A stretch of DNA of 64,000 nucleotides from Artemia franciscana (Eukaryota > Arthropoda > Branchiopoda > Anostraca > Artemiidae), in the NCBI RefSeq assembly GCF_032884065.1, contig NW_027062617.1:1302001-1366000 (forward strand), written 5' to 3'. The notes below the pieces were generated by a model, which was given only the letters and a program-made list of their open reading frames with translations, had not been told where the DNA came from and did no database searches. Below are positions 20,279 through 32,479 of the stretch, in pieces. The position numbers were made by a program, and so were the translations under genes. How positions within the stretch are numbered: position 1 is the first letter of the stretch; the number at the start of each line of letters is the position of its first letter.

Positions 20279-22150
20279 AAGCCTTGCGACTTCTTCGTAA
20301 GGCTAATGCTTAGGAGGAAATTTTCAGGGAATGTTTAGGAGGATGTTGAACTAAATTGAAACAAACTATGTGCATGTAGGTTATCAAAAGGACATATCAG
20401 CAATATCCAAGAAACAACTTAGGGTTTTAGATTGAATCTTTCAGGGCATGTCAAGGGGGATATTCAACTATTCAAAATGAACTATGAACACAAAACTACT
20501 ACTGCAACAACTGATACTTCTGCAACAACTGCTACTGCTACTGCAATTACTATTTTAACTGCAACTATTACGAAAACCGCTACTACTACTTCTACTACTA
20601 AAATTAAGGGTATTGAGGTGAAACTTTTGGGGGTGAGGAGATACTGAACTATATTGAAACACACTGAGTAGACATTCAGGTTATCAAAAGGGCGTAATGG
20701 CTATATCTGAGGAACCACTTAGAGCATAAAGTTAAAACTTTTAGTGCATGTCGAGGGGATGTTGCATAAGCCAAAAGGTACTATATGTGTATTACTACTA
20801 CTACCTCTACCGCAACTACTACTAACACTAACAATACTGCTACTACACAATTACTACTACAGCAACTGCCACTGCTACTAAGGCAAAGAGGATTACGGGA
20901 AAAGTATCAGGAAATTTTCGAGGGAGATATCGAATTACATCGAAACATACTATGTGTGCAGGCAGTCAAAAGGGCATATAAGAAATATCTCATAAACTGC
21001 TTGAAGTATTAAGTTGAAACCTTCAGGGTCTCTTGAAGGGATGTTGAACTGTTTAAAAAGGGCCTATGGGCATACTACTACTGCTCATACTACTACTAGT
21101 AGCAGTACTACTCTTATTACTGCTAGTAGTGCTATTACTAAGGCTAAAATTATTAAGATAAAACTTTCAAGGATTGTTTAGGGAGATGTTTGACTAAATC
21201 AAAACCTACATGTGTGTCCAAGTTATCAAAAGGGCATATCAGCAATAGATCAGAGATGGCTAAAAACATTAAGGATGTTGGACTTTCAGGAAATGGTTGA
21301 GACGGCATTGAACAAAATTCAAATACACTGTTTGGATGCAGGTTGTCAAAAGGGCGCATCAGCAATATGAAAGGAACAGCTAAGGGTATAAAATTGAAGT
21401 TTTCATGGTATTTTGAGAGGAATATATAAATAAATCAAAACATACTCTATAAATGTGGATAATCGAAGAGGTATATCAGCTATATCCTAGTATCCACTAT
21501 GGGTAAAACTTTCAGTTTTACTAATATTATTACCACTTTTGCTACAGTACTACTACCGTCATTATTGATCTAGATTAAAACGGTTTAAATGAGTCCAGGT
21601 TTTAAAAATGAAATAGGTGGGATATCTTAGGACTAGAATAGGGTCTAAAGTAGAAACTTTAGAGGAATAGACATTTTGCTATAAAAATGAATCAAAAGGC
21701 ACAATGCGTATACTGGTTATCAATAAGACATATCAGTTATATCTCAAGAACGATTGAGGGGATTAAGTTGGAACTTTCACGGCTACTGATGTTACTACTA
21801 CTGCTGTTACATCTTTTAAACTAAATAAAAAGGGTTTAAGTGCATCTAGGTTGTCACAATGGCACAGATCCAGTGTCTTAGGAACATAATGAGGCAATAG
21901 GTTTTACTTTTCAGGGAAAGTTTAGAGGGTGTAAAACTAAATCAGAAGGTACTATCCGCATGTGCAATATTCCAGTAATAGCTAGTGGTGCTACGTTAGA
22001 ACTTAAGAGGATATTATTGGAAATGTTGAGTGAAATCTCAAGACACTATGTCCATCCGAATTTGTCATAAGGAAATATGTCAATATCTTTGGAGCGGACG
22101 AATGTATAAAGCAGAAGATTTTCAGGACAAGTTGAGGGGGATGTTCCATT
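20279..22150 (+). repeat. Composite ACT-bearing repeat array, forward orientation
   Basis: The clearest part of the array. A unit of very roughly 280-300 bp alternates two related halves. One half reads TTTCAGGGAATGTTTAGG, GATGTTGAACTAAATTG, ACTATGTGCAT, AGGTTATCAAAAGGACATAT and CAGCAATATC. The other repeats the TTTCAGGG..GATGTTGAA..ACTATGTG block and then runs into an ACT/GCT triplet tract (near 20495-20600, 20790-20880, 21075-21145). Units become shorter and more decayed after 21200 and fade near 22150. No coding capacity. It is the same unit as in the reverse-oriented half at 8560-11110. Confidence 0.8.
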
Positions 22151-22159
22151 ATGTCTTGG

Positions 22160-23139
22160 ATTTTTGGGCTTCCATGTGGGAAACGAAAATGGTGTCTCAC
22201 TTACCTGGGATTTCTGCTCGATACCCCTTTCTGGAGTTATGAACAAATACGTGTCCGAAACAGCTTTCTCTGGTTCAGCGTGATAAATTTGTTCGAGTTA
22301 AAATTTACCTCAAGGGGACTCCCTTTCTTGTCTCAAAAACCTCGGCCTTGATATTCTTGTGGGGTTTTGAGAAATAAATCTCAATATTCAATGTGAAAAT
22401 TATCTTATACTGCCAAAGAGTTAGAAGATTCAACAGACCAGCGAAACTTCCAAAGAGCCTATAGAGAAAGAACTAAATTCCAATATTTGGCTTTTTTTTA
22501 TTTGACAATTATTTAGGCGAGCTACAACCCACAAATTCTTCTAGTGTAATTTATTTGTAAACAAAAGAAACAGTGCATAGTTTAGGGCTGGGCCCCCAAT
22601 CTCTTAATAGAAATAGTTTTAATAGTTCTAAGTCTTATGAAATCGATGAATCATCCATTCAAAATGTTCATAAATTTTTTTTATTTCAATTAGCCGATGT
22701 AAAAAAAAAAAAAAAAAAATTGAAACAGACTTGAAGGTAATGGAATCAAGATGCTAAAGAATCATAGAAAGCAAGTTTATATAAAAAGGAGAAAATATAT
22801 TTATGTGATATTGAAATGCAGGTCTGACTACTCAACACCGACGAATTTTGAAAAAAGTACGGTTCTCACTGGGGTATTCAAATCCTGCAATAGAGAGCTT
22901 GATCTGCTTACTGTAGAGCTTTTACGGTGGGGGGGAGCTCAAAACCGCATTTTTAGGGTTTTTTAGGTAGCAAATCCATTGCAGATCTTTGGATTGCCTT
23001 TCCCTGGTATTTCTATCCTCGTCAGGCAAAAATCTATGTTACATGGCACAAAATGACAGAAAATACCATTTTGAAATTTTGCCACTTTGAAAAGATCTAT
23101 TTTGTTACTTAAAAAGGACACTAGATACGGTAGTTTTTC
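22160..23139. other. No gene recognised
   Basis: AT-rich. Contains an A-run near 22700-22720 and, at its right end (about 23060-23130), a block resembling an internal F1 piece (ACTTAAAAAGGACACTAGA). Short open stretches show no family features. Confidence 0.5.
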
Positions 23140-24850
23140 AAACAGTTCGTGGTAACGAACTGTAGTAAGGAGCGACCCGGCTCAATAGTAGCAGAAACTC
23201 TAAAAAATGGAATTTTGATACCAATAGCTACATCAAAAGAATCGCATTTTAATGCTGATTTTAAATGTATAAGTTTCATCAAGTTTATTCTTACCCATCA
23301 AAAGTTGCGGGCCTGAGAAAATTTGCCTTATTTTATAAAATAAGGGGAAACACCCCCTAAAAGCCATAGGATCTTAACGAAAATCACACCATCAGATTCA
23401 GCGTATCAGATAATCTTATTGTAGAAGTGTCAAGCCCCTATATACAAAAATGTGGAATTTCGTATTTTTTGCCAGAAGACAGATCACAGATGTGTGTTTT
23501 TTTTTTTTTTTTTTTTTTTCTTGTTTGTTTTTTTTTCCCAGGGGTGATCGTATCGACTGAGTAGTCCTAGAATGTTGCGAGAGAGCTCATTCTAATTGAA
23601 ATTAAAAGTTCTAGTGCCCTTTTTAAGTGACCAAAAAATTAGAGAGCACCTAGGCTCCCTCCCACGCCAATTATTTTCCCAAAGTCAACGGATCAAAATT
23701 CTGGGATAGCCATACTCAGCGTAGTCGAAAAACCTTATAACTATGTCTTTGGGGACCACTTACTCCCCCACAGTCCATGTGGGAGGGGCTACAAATTACA
23801 AACTCTGACCAGTGCTTACATATAGTAATGGTTATTGGGAAGTGAACAGACGTTTTCAAGGGAATTTTTTAGTTGGGGGAGGGGTTGAGAAGAGGGGGAT
23901 ATGTTTGGGGAACTTTCCATCGAGGAATTTGAAATGGGAAAGAAAATTTCCCTGAAGGGAGCGAGGACTTTCTAGCATTATTTAAAATTAAAAACACAAT
24001 GAAAAAATCAATATGAAAAAGTTTTTAAAACTGGAAGTAAGGAGCAGCATTAAAACTTAAAACGAACAGAAATTATTACGCATATGAGGGGCTCACCTCC
24101 TCCTAATACTTTGCTCTTTACGCTAAAGTATTTTTAGTAATCTCAACTATTTATTCTACGGCTTTTGTGATTCAGGGGTCATTCTTAATGAATTGGGACA
24201 AAATTTAAGCTTTAGTGTAAAGAGCGAGGTACTGACGAGGGGGTGAAGCCTCTCATATATGTAATAAAAACATGAAAATACAAAAGTTCGTTACGTAAGC
24301 TAATTTATAAGTTAAGTATATCTTTTACAAATAAAAACATTCGCAAAAAATTAAAAGCTCTAGTTTCCTTTTTAAGTCAAAAAATCGGAGGGCAACTAGA
24401 CTTCCTCTCCCACTCCTTTTTTTCTCAAAATCATTCGATAAAAACTATGAGAAAGCCATTTAGCCAAAAAAAAATATGCAAATTTGGTTTTAATTATTCC
24501 TCTGCGGAGAGCCAAAATCAAAACATGCATTGATTCAAAAACGTTCAGAAATTAAATAAAAAAAAAACAAGTTTTTTTTTAACTGAAAGTAAGGAGCGAC
24601 ATTAGAACTTAAAAACGAACAGAAATTACTTCGTATATGAAAGGGGCTGCTTCCTCATCAACGTCCCGGTCTTTACGCTAAAGTTTTTTACTGTTTTAAA
24701 ATGTAGAGTTGAGAGAAAGAGCCAAACTTTAGTGTAAAGAGCGGGACGTTGATGAGGAAGCAGCCCCTTTCATATACGAAGTAATTTCTGTTCGTTTTAA
24801 AGTTTAATGTCGCTCCTTACTTTCAGTTAAAAAAACTTGTTTTTTTCATT
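23140..24850 (-). mobile_element. Long foldback element F1, copy 3 (minus)
   Basis: About 1.71 kb, collinear with copies 1 and 2 but inverted. On the plus strand it opens with AAACAGTTCGTGGTAACGAACTGT (the terminal hairpin), followed by AGTAAGGAGCGACCCGG, the T-run at 23490-23520 (complement of the A-run in the other copies), cassette 2 at about 24025-24265, and cassette 1 at about 24560-24845. No ORF. Possible short flanking repeat TTC only, so the target duplication is unclear. Confidence 0.85.
24560..24845. repeat. F1 inverted-repeat cassette 1 (copy 3)
   Basis: The arms are nearly identical over ~120 bp. Both carry AACGTCCCG/CGGGACGTT, which differs from AACGCCCCG in most other copies. 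This shared private change points to recent arm homogenisation. Confidence 0.85.
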
Positions 24851-24859
24851 AAATTATTC

Positions 24860-26345
24860 AAATGGGCCACTTCTTAACTTTTTATGACTACTGGTTCAAT
24901 ATGCGGTCTGCCCTGGGGTAAGAACAAGAAAAAACGGAAGCACATCAGTGCTACCCAGGACAAATTTGTTCATGGTGGTGGACTGTATTTCAAATAATCA
25001 GGATTTTCAGCAACGGGGATTTCTAGGGTGTATTTTTTTCTTCGATCTTGTACCATTTCAAAGAGCTTCAAGCACTTTTCAGATATTCTCACAAATTTGT
25101 TTTCTCAATAAACTTTTACTATTAAGATCAACCGAAATAATGGCTACCATCCCTGAATTATCTTCAAATGGCAATTTCTCCAATCCAAGCCGAGTTTTTT
25201 TTTAAGACTTTTAGTCAGAACGGGCCACGTTTAGCGTCCAACCATAATCATTGGAATATTTTCATTGCCTAGCACTGAATTAGAGTTATTTCCTATTGGT
25301 GGAAAAGTTTGTATAAAGTCGCAATAGGTAGAGAGCATTTTCTACCAAATTTTTTTTATCATAGATTAAGCAATTTACTAATCTTTTAAACTATAAGATA
25401 AAACCTCGCAATTACGCATTAAAACAATATTTGATTCATTTGAGACTTAGCTGATTTACGCGTGATTTCTGCATGTGATCTTTTTACTGCGCTTAATATT
25501 TTATTTAAAAATGTTGCAATGGATTAATAGAGCAAAATGACGCTTTAGTAAATTTAAATCCTTATTTATACCAAGCCTCAATAGCCGACTTATTTTATTG
25601 ATTTACTGATTTGTTCATTGATTTTTTGTTTAATTGATTTATTACTTATTCAAAAGTTTGTTTTTACTCATATAGAAGCACATGGATAAAAATATTGTAA
25701 AATGTTGACATTGCTGAGCTCAAAATCAAAAGATGTTCTTTGTATTTCAAGTGGAAATAACTGAAATGGGATTTTAAATGAAAATAAAATTTGTTTTCTG
25801 TGAGAACATTATATGCTATGGGGATTAAATAATTCATAATCTATAAGACCTTAAAATCCAGTAAAATAGTTTTACTTCATTTTAATATGTTATCATGTGT
25901 ACACCTTAGCACTGAATAAACACTTAAACGTTTAGGCTTAAACAAAAACATTTTGTAAGATAATCCTGGGACAATGAGCATTAAATTGGTTAAAATTTGT
26001 CACTGCAAAGTCAAATCCTGACAAGTGTACTCGAAATGACATAAATGACATGATAATTTTTATTTCCAAAACAGAGAGATAAATTGACATCCAACTGACC
26101 TGAATTTAGTGTCCTCCTCTCCCCCCTCCCCACCTGCAAAGAGGATGAATTGTGACCGGAAACATCAACTCTTGCTGAATTTATTTATAATCAGAGTTTA
26201 TTTGGAACCATTATCATTACGTTGCCGATTTTAACGCGAAAAATAAACTTGAAATGATGGGACACAAGCTTTTGGTTGTTAAGCATCTCTGTCAATGATA
26301 ATATGTACCACAGAGCACGAATTCAGTTTGTATTCCGATGGTAGC
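24860..26345. other. No gene recognised
   Basis: AT-rich, unique-looking. Simple ATTGATTTA-type runs near 25590-25650. No open stretch has convincing protein features. Confidence 0.5.
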
Positions 26346-26349
26346 ATAC

Positions 26350-26436
26350 AATCCTCTCATATACGGAATAATCAATGTTCGATTTAAACTTCAGTTTAGC
26401 TCTTTATTTTCATTTGAAAAAAACTGTAGTTTTTAA
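26350..26436 (+). mobile_element. F1 right-arm fragment
   Basis: CTCTCATATACGGAATAATC, TGTTCGATTTAAACTTCAG and TTTATTTTCATTTGAAAAAA match the right arm of the F1 cassette in order with about 20% changes. The left arm is missing. Confidence 0.55.
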
Positions 26437-27930
26437 TTTCTATCGTTTTTAATATCAGGTTCAGTAGAATATATGAAATGACCTGCTACCCCAACTACCC
26501 TGGCCTGTGCACCAAGGTTTAGCTTTTAAATAGTGATGCTTCAAAAATAAAAATCACCCCAGAAAATGATAAACACTTAAAGCCCATTCACAGTTAGATT
26601 TTACTATCACCAAGTTTTAGCTAGCACTAATTTGAGTCAATCAGATTTTCCTCAGACTTTTCTGATTAGCAGAAGAATAGCCCAAATGGCTAATTTTATG
26701 TTGAAATACAAAACATGTAATTATCCGCTATTATATATTGACGTGAAAAAATTGACGAAGAGTTTGTCCGAGCAGGCACAGGCTTCTGTCTCGTACGGCT
26801 GACTGTCAAGGCTTCTGGGGTAAAATGTCACGGTGAGCAAAGCTAGACAGCAGCATTTTGGCAAACCTCTACACGAGAAGTTCTGATTGGTTTAAATTAG
26901 GACTAGCTAAATTCTCAGTATTAGTAAAATTTCATTGTGATTGGGTCTTTAAGACTTTTTAAGTGGAGCTAGCGGAGCCTAGAAGAGCCTATAGGTGCCT
27001 AGAATGCCAAAGACAAATTTTCGTTGGGAAAATTCGTTTGAAATTAGTCTTGCGTTGATTTAGTCTTTCATCTCTGTTCTCTTTTCTGGTCGCAGTCTCG
27101 TTTGATGTTTTTTTTTCTGTTTGTTGATTGTCGTTTGGAATTATTAATAAATAGAAAACTTATAAAGCTACGAATTTATGTTGGGTGCTCATGAAAGTCC
27201 CCGGCTGAGCCTTAAATGAAAAGTTTTATTTCGGCTTAGAATGGTATTGTCTACTTACCTTGTTATAATAATTTTGACCTCCCAATTGTAGTGTGATAGA
27301 AAATTATAATTATATTTACATACCACTAGCTGAAAATGCCTTGTAATTTTCAATGTGTTCCGTCCCTGTAATGGTGGGGGGCTTCCAGTCCTCCACCAAT
27401 ATATTTCAGCAATAATTAGGGACCCAATCTCCCCTTGGTACCCACATTTTAGTCCAAATACATTATTCCAAACGAGAGGATACGGGAGGTTGGCTCCCCT
27501 TATATATTGATTAGAAGGACCTCTAACAAAATTTGGAAAATCTGACCTAAACACTTACTTCGGGGGTTTGTGGCAATCGCTCTCCCAAAAACACCCATTG
27601 ATCTTCCAACCTCTTCCAATAGTGCTAAGATTGTTCAGAACTATGAACTTGTCGACAACCATAAACCCCGGTTTTTCCATGGCTTACCATTCAGAGTAAA
27701 GACAGTGGCTCATTAATTCATTCTGTATTGCTGCAGTAACTTAAGGCAACTGGCAACTGCGCTTAAACTACCCACTAGAAAACCCAAATGTCTTCTATGG
27801 ATGCTGCTAAGTAGCGGCTTATTATTATTTGAAAATGCTTACGATATTGTAAAGAAACTGAAAGCTGCTCCTCACTATCGTAGAAAGATTATCTCGTGGT
27901 AAAGACTTACCATATGATATTGACTAATGG
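26437..27930. other. No gene recognised
   Basis: AT-rich sequence without recognised repeats. A 99-codon minus-strand open stretch at 27255-27554 has no recognisable motif and no supporting context. Confidence 0.45.
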
Positions 27931-27935
27931 AAACT

Positions 27936-28012
27936 AAAATCTATTATTGTTATTATTGCTATTATAATAATATAACAATAATTATTACTATTACTGTTAT
28001 TATTGTTATTGG
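27936..28012. repeat. Degenerate (TTA/ATT)n tract
   Basis: About 75 bp of TTATTATTG, ATTATAATAA and ATTACTATTACTG triplets. Confidence 0.8.
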
Positions 28013-28079
28013 AGGACTCACAAAACTGACACGAGACTCAGGTTATAAATACCCATTGTCTCCGCACTCAAAAAGCTGC

Positions 28080-28725
28080 AGGGCTATTGGTGCCACCTCT
28101 GGCACAGTAAATTGAGATAGGACTTTATGTTTTTTTCTACCGTTTATGGATCAGCAGTCCTTTGCAGTGTCAAAGTGTTCACTATTGTTTTTCGACGTCT
28201 CAAGAGTCCCACATAGCAGCTTTTGACCAACTTGGACAGGCAGCACTAGCGGGGAGAGTCACCCACCACTTGCCAGCCTAAAGCACAAGCGGCGCTTGAT
28301 CCTTAGAATTAGTACTAACAAGTACTCTAACCTCAGGTTGCTTCTCAGGGGATCATTTCTTGTGCCTCGGTCGGCGCATCCAAGTCCGGGAAGATTGACC
28401 CCTCCAGTATAACTTTGGTAGCCATTAGTGGCATTAATCTATTCAATTTGCCACCTTGAGTATAGTAATTTGAGATAGGCCTTAAATATCTTTTTTTTTT
28501 CGTTTACGGATGAGCAGTCCTTGGAAGTGTCCAGGTGTCCACCGTTGTTTTTCGATAACTAAAGAGCCCCACATTTTGACTGATTTGGACAGGCAGTACT
28601 AGCGGAAAGAGTCACCCACCACATGCCAGCCAAAAGTGACAAGCGACACTTGATCTTATAATTGGTACTAATAAGTTAAATTCTACCTCCAACCTCAGAT
28701 TACCTCTAACCTTGCACGTTATATT
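28080..28725. repeat. Two diverged direct copies of a ~300-bp segment
   Basis: Copy 1 (about 28080-28345) and copy 2 (about 28440-28705), offset about 358 bp, share blocks in the same order: TGAGATAGG, GGAT(C/G)AGCAGTCCTT, TTGTTTTTCGA, TTGGACAGGCAG(C/T)ACTAGCGG, GAGTCACCCACCAC, TGCCAGCC and TTGATC. Overall identity is perhaps 75-80%. I do not recognise the family. Confidence 0.75.
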
Positions 28726-28729
28726 TTTT

Positions 28730-29620
28730 TTTATTTATAAATATGCAGAATACAATTTTAAAAACAACTTTGTAACACTTTGATGACTTTTTTTTAACTA
28801 AACGCTGGATCATAAGAGTGGAACATTCAGTCACTTTCAAAGTCATTTGGAAAGAGTGTCTTCCACAGGATTTTCTTTCAAATTTAGCTCTTCTACTTCA
28901 GACTTAAATTTTGATTCAGGTGACCGTGCCTGTCCGGAAACTCACCCCCCAAAAAAAAGTCCTGGATAAGGCCTTGAAGATTATATATTAATTACTACCT
29001 CCACCCTCCCACTGTGTCTCCCTTAGAGCTAATTCTGTATTTATCTGAATATAATTTCTAAACAACTTCTGAATAACAAGGGCCATTAAAGTAGAATAAG
29101 AATTTATTTTAGACAGTGTAGTGAGCAACCACTAACTTGGTAGAAAAATCTTAGAAAAGGCTAAATCTTAGAAAAGAGTGCTGGAACTTCCGAATTCCAA
29201 TTTATTGAGCTCCCTCCTAAGCTTATTCGACCACTCCTTCTACATAAAGTGCTTCTCAGAAAAAATAAATGAACGAATATTAATACATTGAACCCTTATG
29301 GGTCTTCGCCATTGGTAATGCAACACGATTGCCCTTTATTTGAACATGAGAGTAGAAATTTCGACTTACCTTCTAATGAAAATCTAGAATTATCCAAAGG
29401 TAAAATAGGGGGAATTTTTCACGGGGAGGGGAGGGGGGAAATGAAATTTTTCCAATTTCATATGGAAAAACGTAGAATAGGCCAGATTATAATTACTCCT
29501 ACCACCCTTAAGAGATTGTCACTACTACCTTCGAATATTCAATAAGCTAAAGTTGGTAAGAAATGTTAATAGATTCATGATGAAGCTAGAAACGCTTAAA
29601 ACAAAGCAAGCTGAAAATTT
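28730..29620. other. No gene recognised
   Basis: AT-rich. An 85-codon open stretch (29288-29545) has no recognisable motif. Confidence 0.45.
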
Positions 29621-29630
29621 TAGAACATTA

Positions 29631-29888
29631 GCTCACCTGAGTCAACATCAAACACCAAAGTGATAATTACAGTTCTCACCTGAGCCAACAGCTCACCAAC
29701 AAGCTCACCTGAGTCAACATCAAACACCAAAGTGATAATTACAGTTCTCACCTGAGCCAACAGCTCACCAACAAGCTCACCTGAGTCAACATCAAACACC
29801 AAAGTGATAATTACAGTTCTCACCTGAGCCAACAGCTCACCAACAAGCTCACCTGAGTCAACATCAAACACCAAAGTGATAATTACAG
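29631..29888. repeat. 72-bp tandem repeat, about 3.6 units
   Basis: Units start at 29631, 29703, 29775 and 29847, each opening GCTCACCTGAGTCAACATCA. They are virtually identical, so the array is young. 72 is a multiple of three, so one minus-strand frame stays open for 84 codons with a 24-residue repeat (FDVDSGELVGELLAQ within it). No start context, splice signals or neighbouring exons argue for a real protein. Confidence 0.9.
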
Positions 29889-29894
29889 TGTGGC

Positions 29895-31330
29895 AAATAC
29901 GTCTGTGTTATTTTTAATGGCTTCACGACATGTAAAACGTGACCAATGGTTTTTCCTCGGAATGTCAACAAGGGATAAAATCATAGTTTAAAAGATATTA
30001 TTCTTATTCTGTTTATTTTTGCTGTTAAAAAGATCAAAATAATTACGGAAAACCTTTCCGTAAAAGTAAAGGTTCTATTTCCGTTAAAGGAAAGGTCTTG
30101 GCCACCAATTGGGGTAAATCATATCTCTGTTTAAAGTTCAACCCTTGGAAATTTCATATTTATAACGCTTCCTAAAAGATTGTGTTCAACTATTTTCTGT
30201 GGAGACAAATTTGCTTCATAAGAATTAGTCATGGTATCAAAAACGTGTAGGGTCTAGGCAGAACCGATGCGTTATTTTTTAGTTTCGCAATTTTTCATAT
30301 TTACTTTGTGTATATTCGTGGTATGACTTCTCTTTGCGGCTCCAAAAGCCTTGTCCGTATTTATCCCTATATCTTGGAATATATACACTAGAGTGAAATT
30401 TTCCTTTTTTCAACCTGATTGGTCAAAAAGGGGGGAGGGTTGAGACTAAATTCTGCTCTTTTAATTTCTATTCTATTATTTGATGCACAATATCAATGGT
30501 TGATTAGTGCAGCAGCCTGTTTAGGCCGTAGGAGTTGCTGCACTCTAGTATAAATAGAACCAAAGCCCAAAGTAGCCAAATTGAAAAAAATATATATGGT
30601 TTAAAAAACTGTCTAGTTCATCCCAGCTATAAAAATAGCGCATCTATAATATCTCAACAACAAATGGCGTGGTCTTGTTAAAACTTTCAGGGAATCTGGG
30701 GGTAGGTCAGGAGGATTGGAAATATTACGTTTAGTAAAAAGAGTGTAAACACGCGTTTCTCCTAAGTATTCGTTTCTCTGGTAAAGGACCAATAGTGTTG
30801 CTTAAGACTTTAAGACTTATACCTGTGAACCCTTGGGCCATATGCATTGACAAAATAAAATATAAATTCACTTTCGCCCGAAGATGACCTCAAAACTATT
30901 TTTTTGATCAGCTAGGACTCATAATCGTTTTTAAAAGTCGCAATATAGAGAGAAAGGTCGAGAAGGCTAGGACACATTCTACAAAAATTATATTTTATCT
31001 CTGGAAGGCTTGTAACTCACAGGATATGTAAATACGGTCAGATGGACGAACATGAAAGTAAAAATGTGTCAAAGATTTATTATATTTGTTGTTTGTAACA
31101 CCAAAAACAAGAGCGACTGTTTTTTTCTTGGTTTGGCCTATACTTACAGGATACCTAGACAGAGGCAAGGAAACTTAAAAGAAAGCCAAAGCTATGGAAA
31201 ATAATTCTTGTACTGATTTAAGGTGCCCAAAATAGACTTGAATCTACTCTGTCTCCGATCAGTTCATGACTTACTCGGTTAGCCTCGAAAAATGGAAAAA
31301 TAAGTCGTATGTTCTTTCTCCAGCTGACCA
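29895..31330. other. No gene recognised
   Basis: AT-rich, unique-looking. A small inverted pattern (CGGAAAACCTTTCCGTAAAAG and a nearby TTCCGTTAAAGGAAAGG) lies at about 30043-30092. Confidence 0.45.
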
Positions 31331-31334
31331 ATTA

Positions 31335-31700
31335 ATATGGTCCCCTTTCATCTGAACCCTCGTTAAATTCAACCCCGTTCATATAATACTACTTTGACCC
31401 TTGAAACTCGATCCCAATGCAACTAATTTAGTTTCAACTGAACATCCAACCAGCTCAACCATCATTCAACTCAACCCTCGTGCAACTCAGCCCATTAAAT
31501 TCAAACCTCCTTTCAACATAATACCATGCAATACAACCCTCATTCAACTCGACCCCCGTGTAATTCAGCCCATATTCAGCTCAGCCCCATTTAAATCAAC
31601 CTACTTGCAACTGAACCCCCGATTAGCCCAACCACCAGTTATCTCAACTCCTATCTAACTCATCCCCCATTCAACAAAACCCCTGTGCAACTTAACACTA
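31335..31700 (+). repeat. Degenerate minisatellite, CAACCC orientation
   Basis: Roughly 20-bp units of the form TTCAACTCAACCC(C/T)(C/G)-(A/T)T, for example CATTCAACTCAACCCTCGTG and CATTCAACTCGACCCCCGTG. The complementary pattern appears 1.2 kb downstream at 32480-32900. The proline-rich reading frame over it (31401-31658) is not a gene. Confidence 0.75.
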
Positions 31701-31704
31701 ATAT

Positions 31705-32475
31705 GCAATTCTAGCACTGTCCTTGTGTCATATTAGAAATTAATAAAACGTCTGATTCTCAGGGCCCAAACATCCTTGAATTCCACGGTTGCAGCATTAG
31801 ATGCAACCTAGTACAGAAACCTATTCCTGTTGTGTTTTTCTATTCATTCTGGAATTATATATTACCCGGTTGGGTAAGCTTGTCGCGTTTTCCATTTATT
31901 AGTTAGCTGACAACCATTCGTTTTGTCGCGGAATTTTGTCTCTGAATATTGTAATTGCTACCTTTAAGATTGCGTCCCAGCCACGGTCCTCTAATTCCTC
32001 TAATGCAAGGACATGAACCTAGGCTATATACAAAAATCTGAGGATTTTGTTGGCTTGTATTTTATTTCTTGCTTATCTCTTATCCACGGTTGTTTCATAA
32101 TGCCCAACAATACAAGCTAGTAATAAAATAGGAACACCAAATAAATCAGTGACTTTTTACAATTAATCATTAGGGTAGTTGGGACGCAATTACGCAATGG
32201 CAATTAATAAAAATAGAAAGTGTTGGGTGGTAAATGGAATGGTGCATTGATCTTTAAGCTAGCGAGTAAACTAAACGTTCGACAAATTTACCACATAAAT
32301 CTTTGCCAGAAAAATCTTTAAAAGCTTGATTTTACTTAAAGCTTAAACCCTGACAAAATTATTAGAACATCAGATCTCAACTTAAGTTTACAGCATTGCA
32401 GTATAAGTTGGAAACTGTGAGAGAAGCGAGAAGCAAATTTTGAGCCCCTAAACAGGGCTAGTTCAAACTTATTCA
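31705..32475. other. Spacer between the inverted minisatellites
   Basis: AT-rich sequence with no gene seen. It contains GGGTAGTTGGGACGCAATTACG near 32175 and CAATTGCTACC-TTTAAGATTGCGTCCCAG near 31950, which are complementary over GGGACGCAAT. Confidence 0.5.
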
Positions 32476-32479
32476 TGGA

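Noticed and set aside
15189-20304. Target-site duplication for the intact LINE
   Set aside because: No convincing direct repeat was found at the edges; the only structure is the inverted hairpin at the 3' junction.
29631-29888. Repeat protein on the minus strand (24-residue repeat)
   Set aside because: No flanking coding sequence or splice sites; near-perfect nucleotide identity fits a young minisatellite better than a conserved protein.
31401-31658. Pro/Asn-rich 85-codon frame
   Set aside because: Translation of the CAACCC minisatellite.
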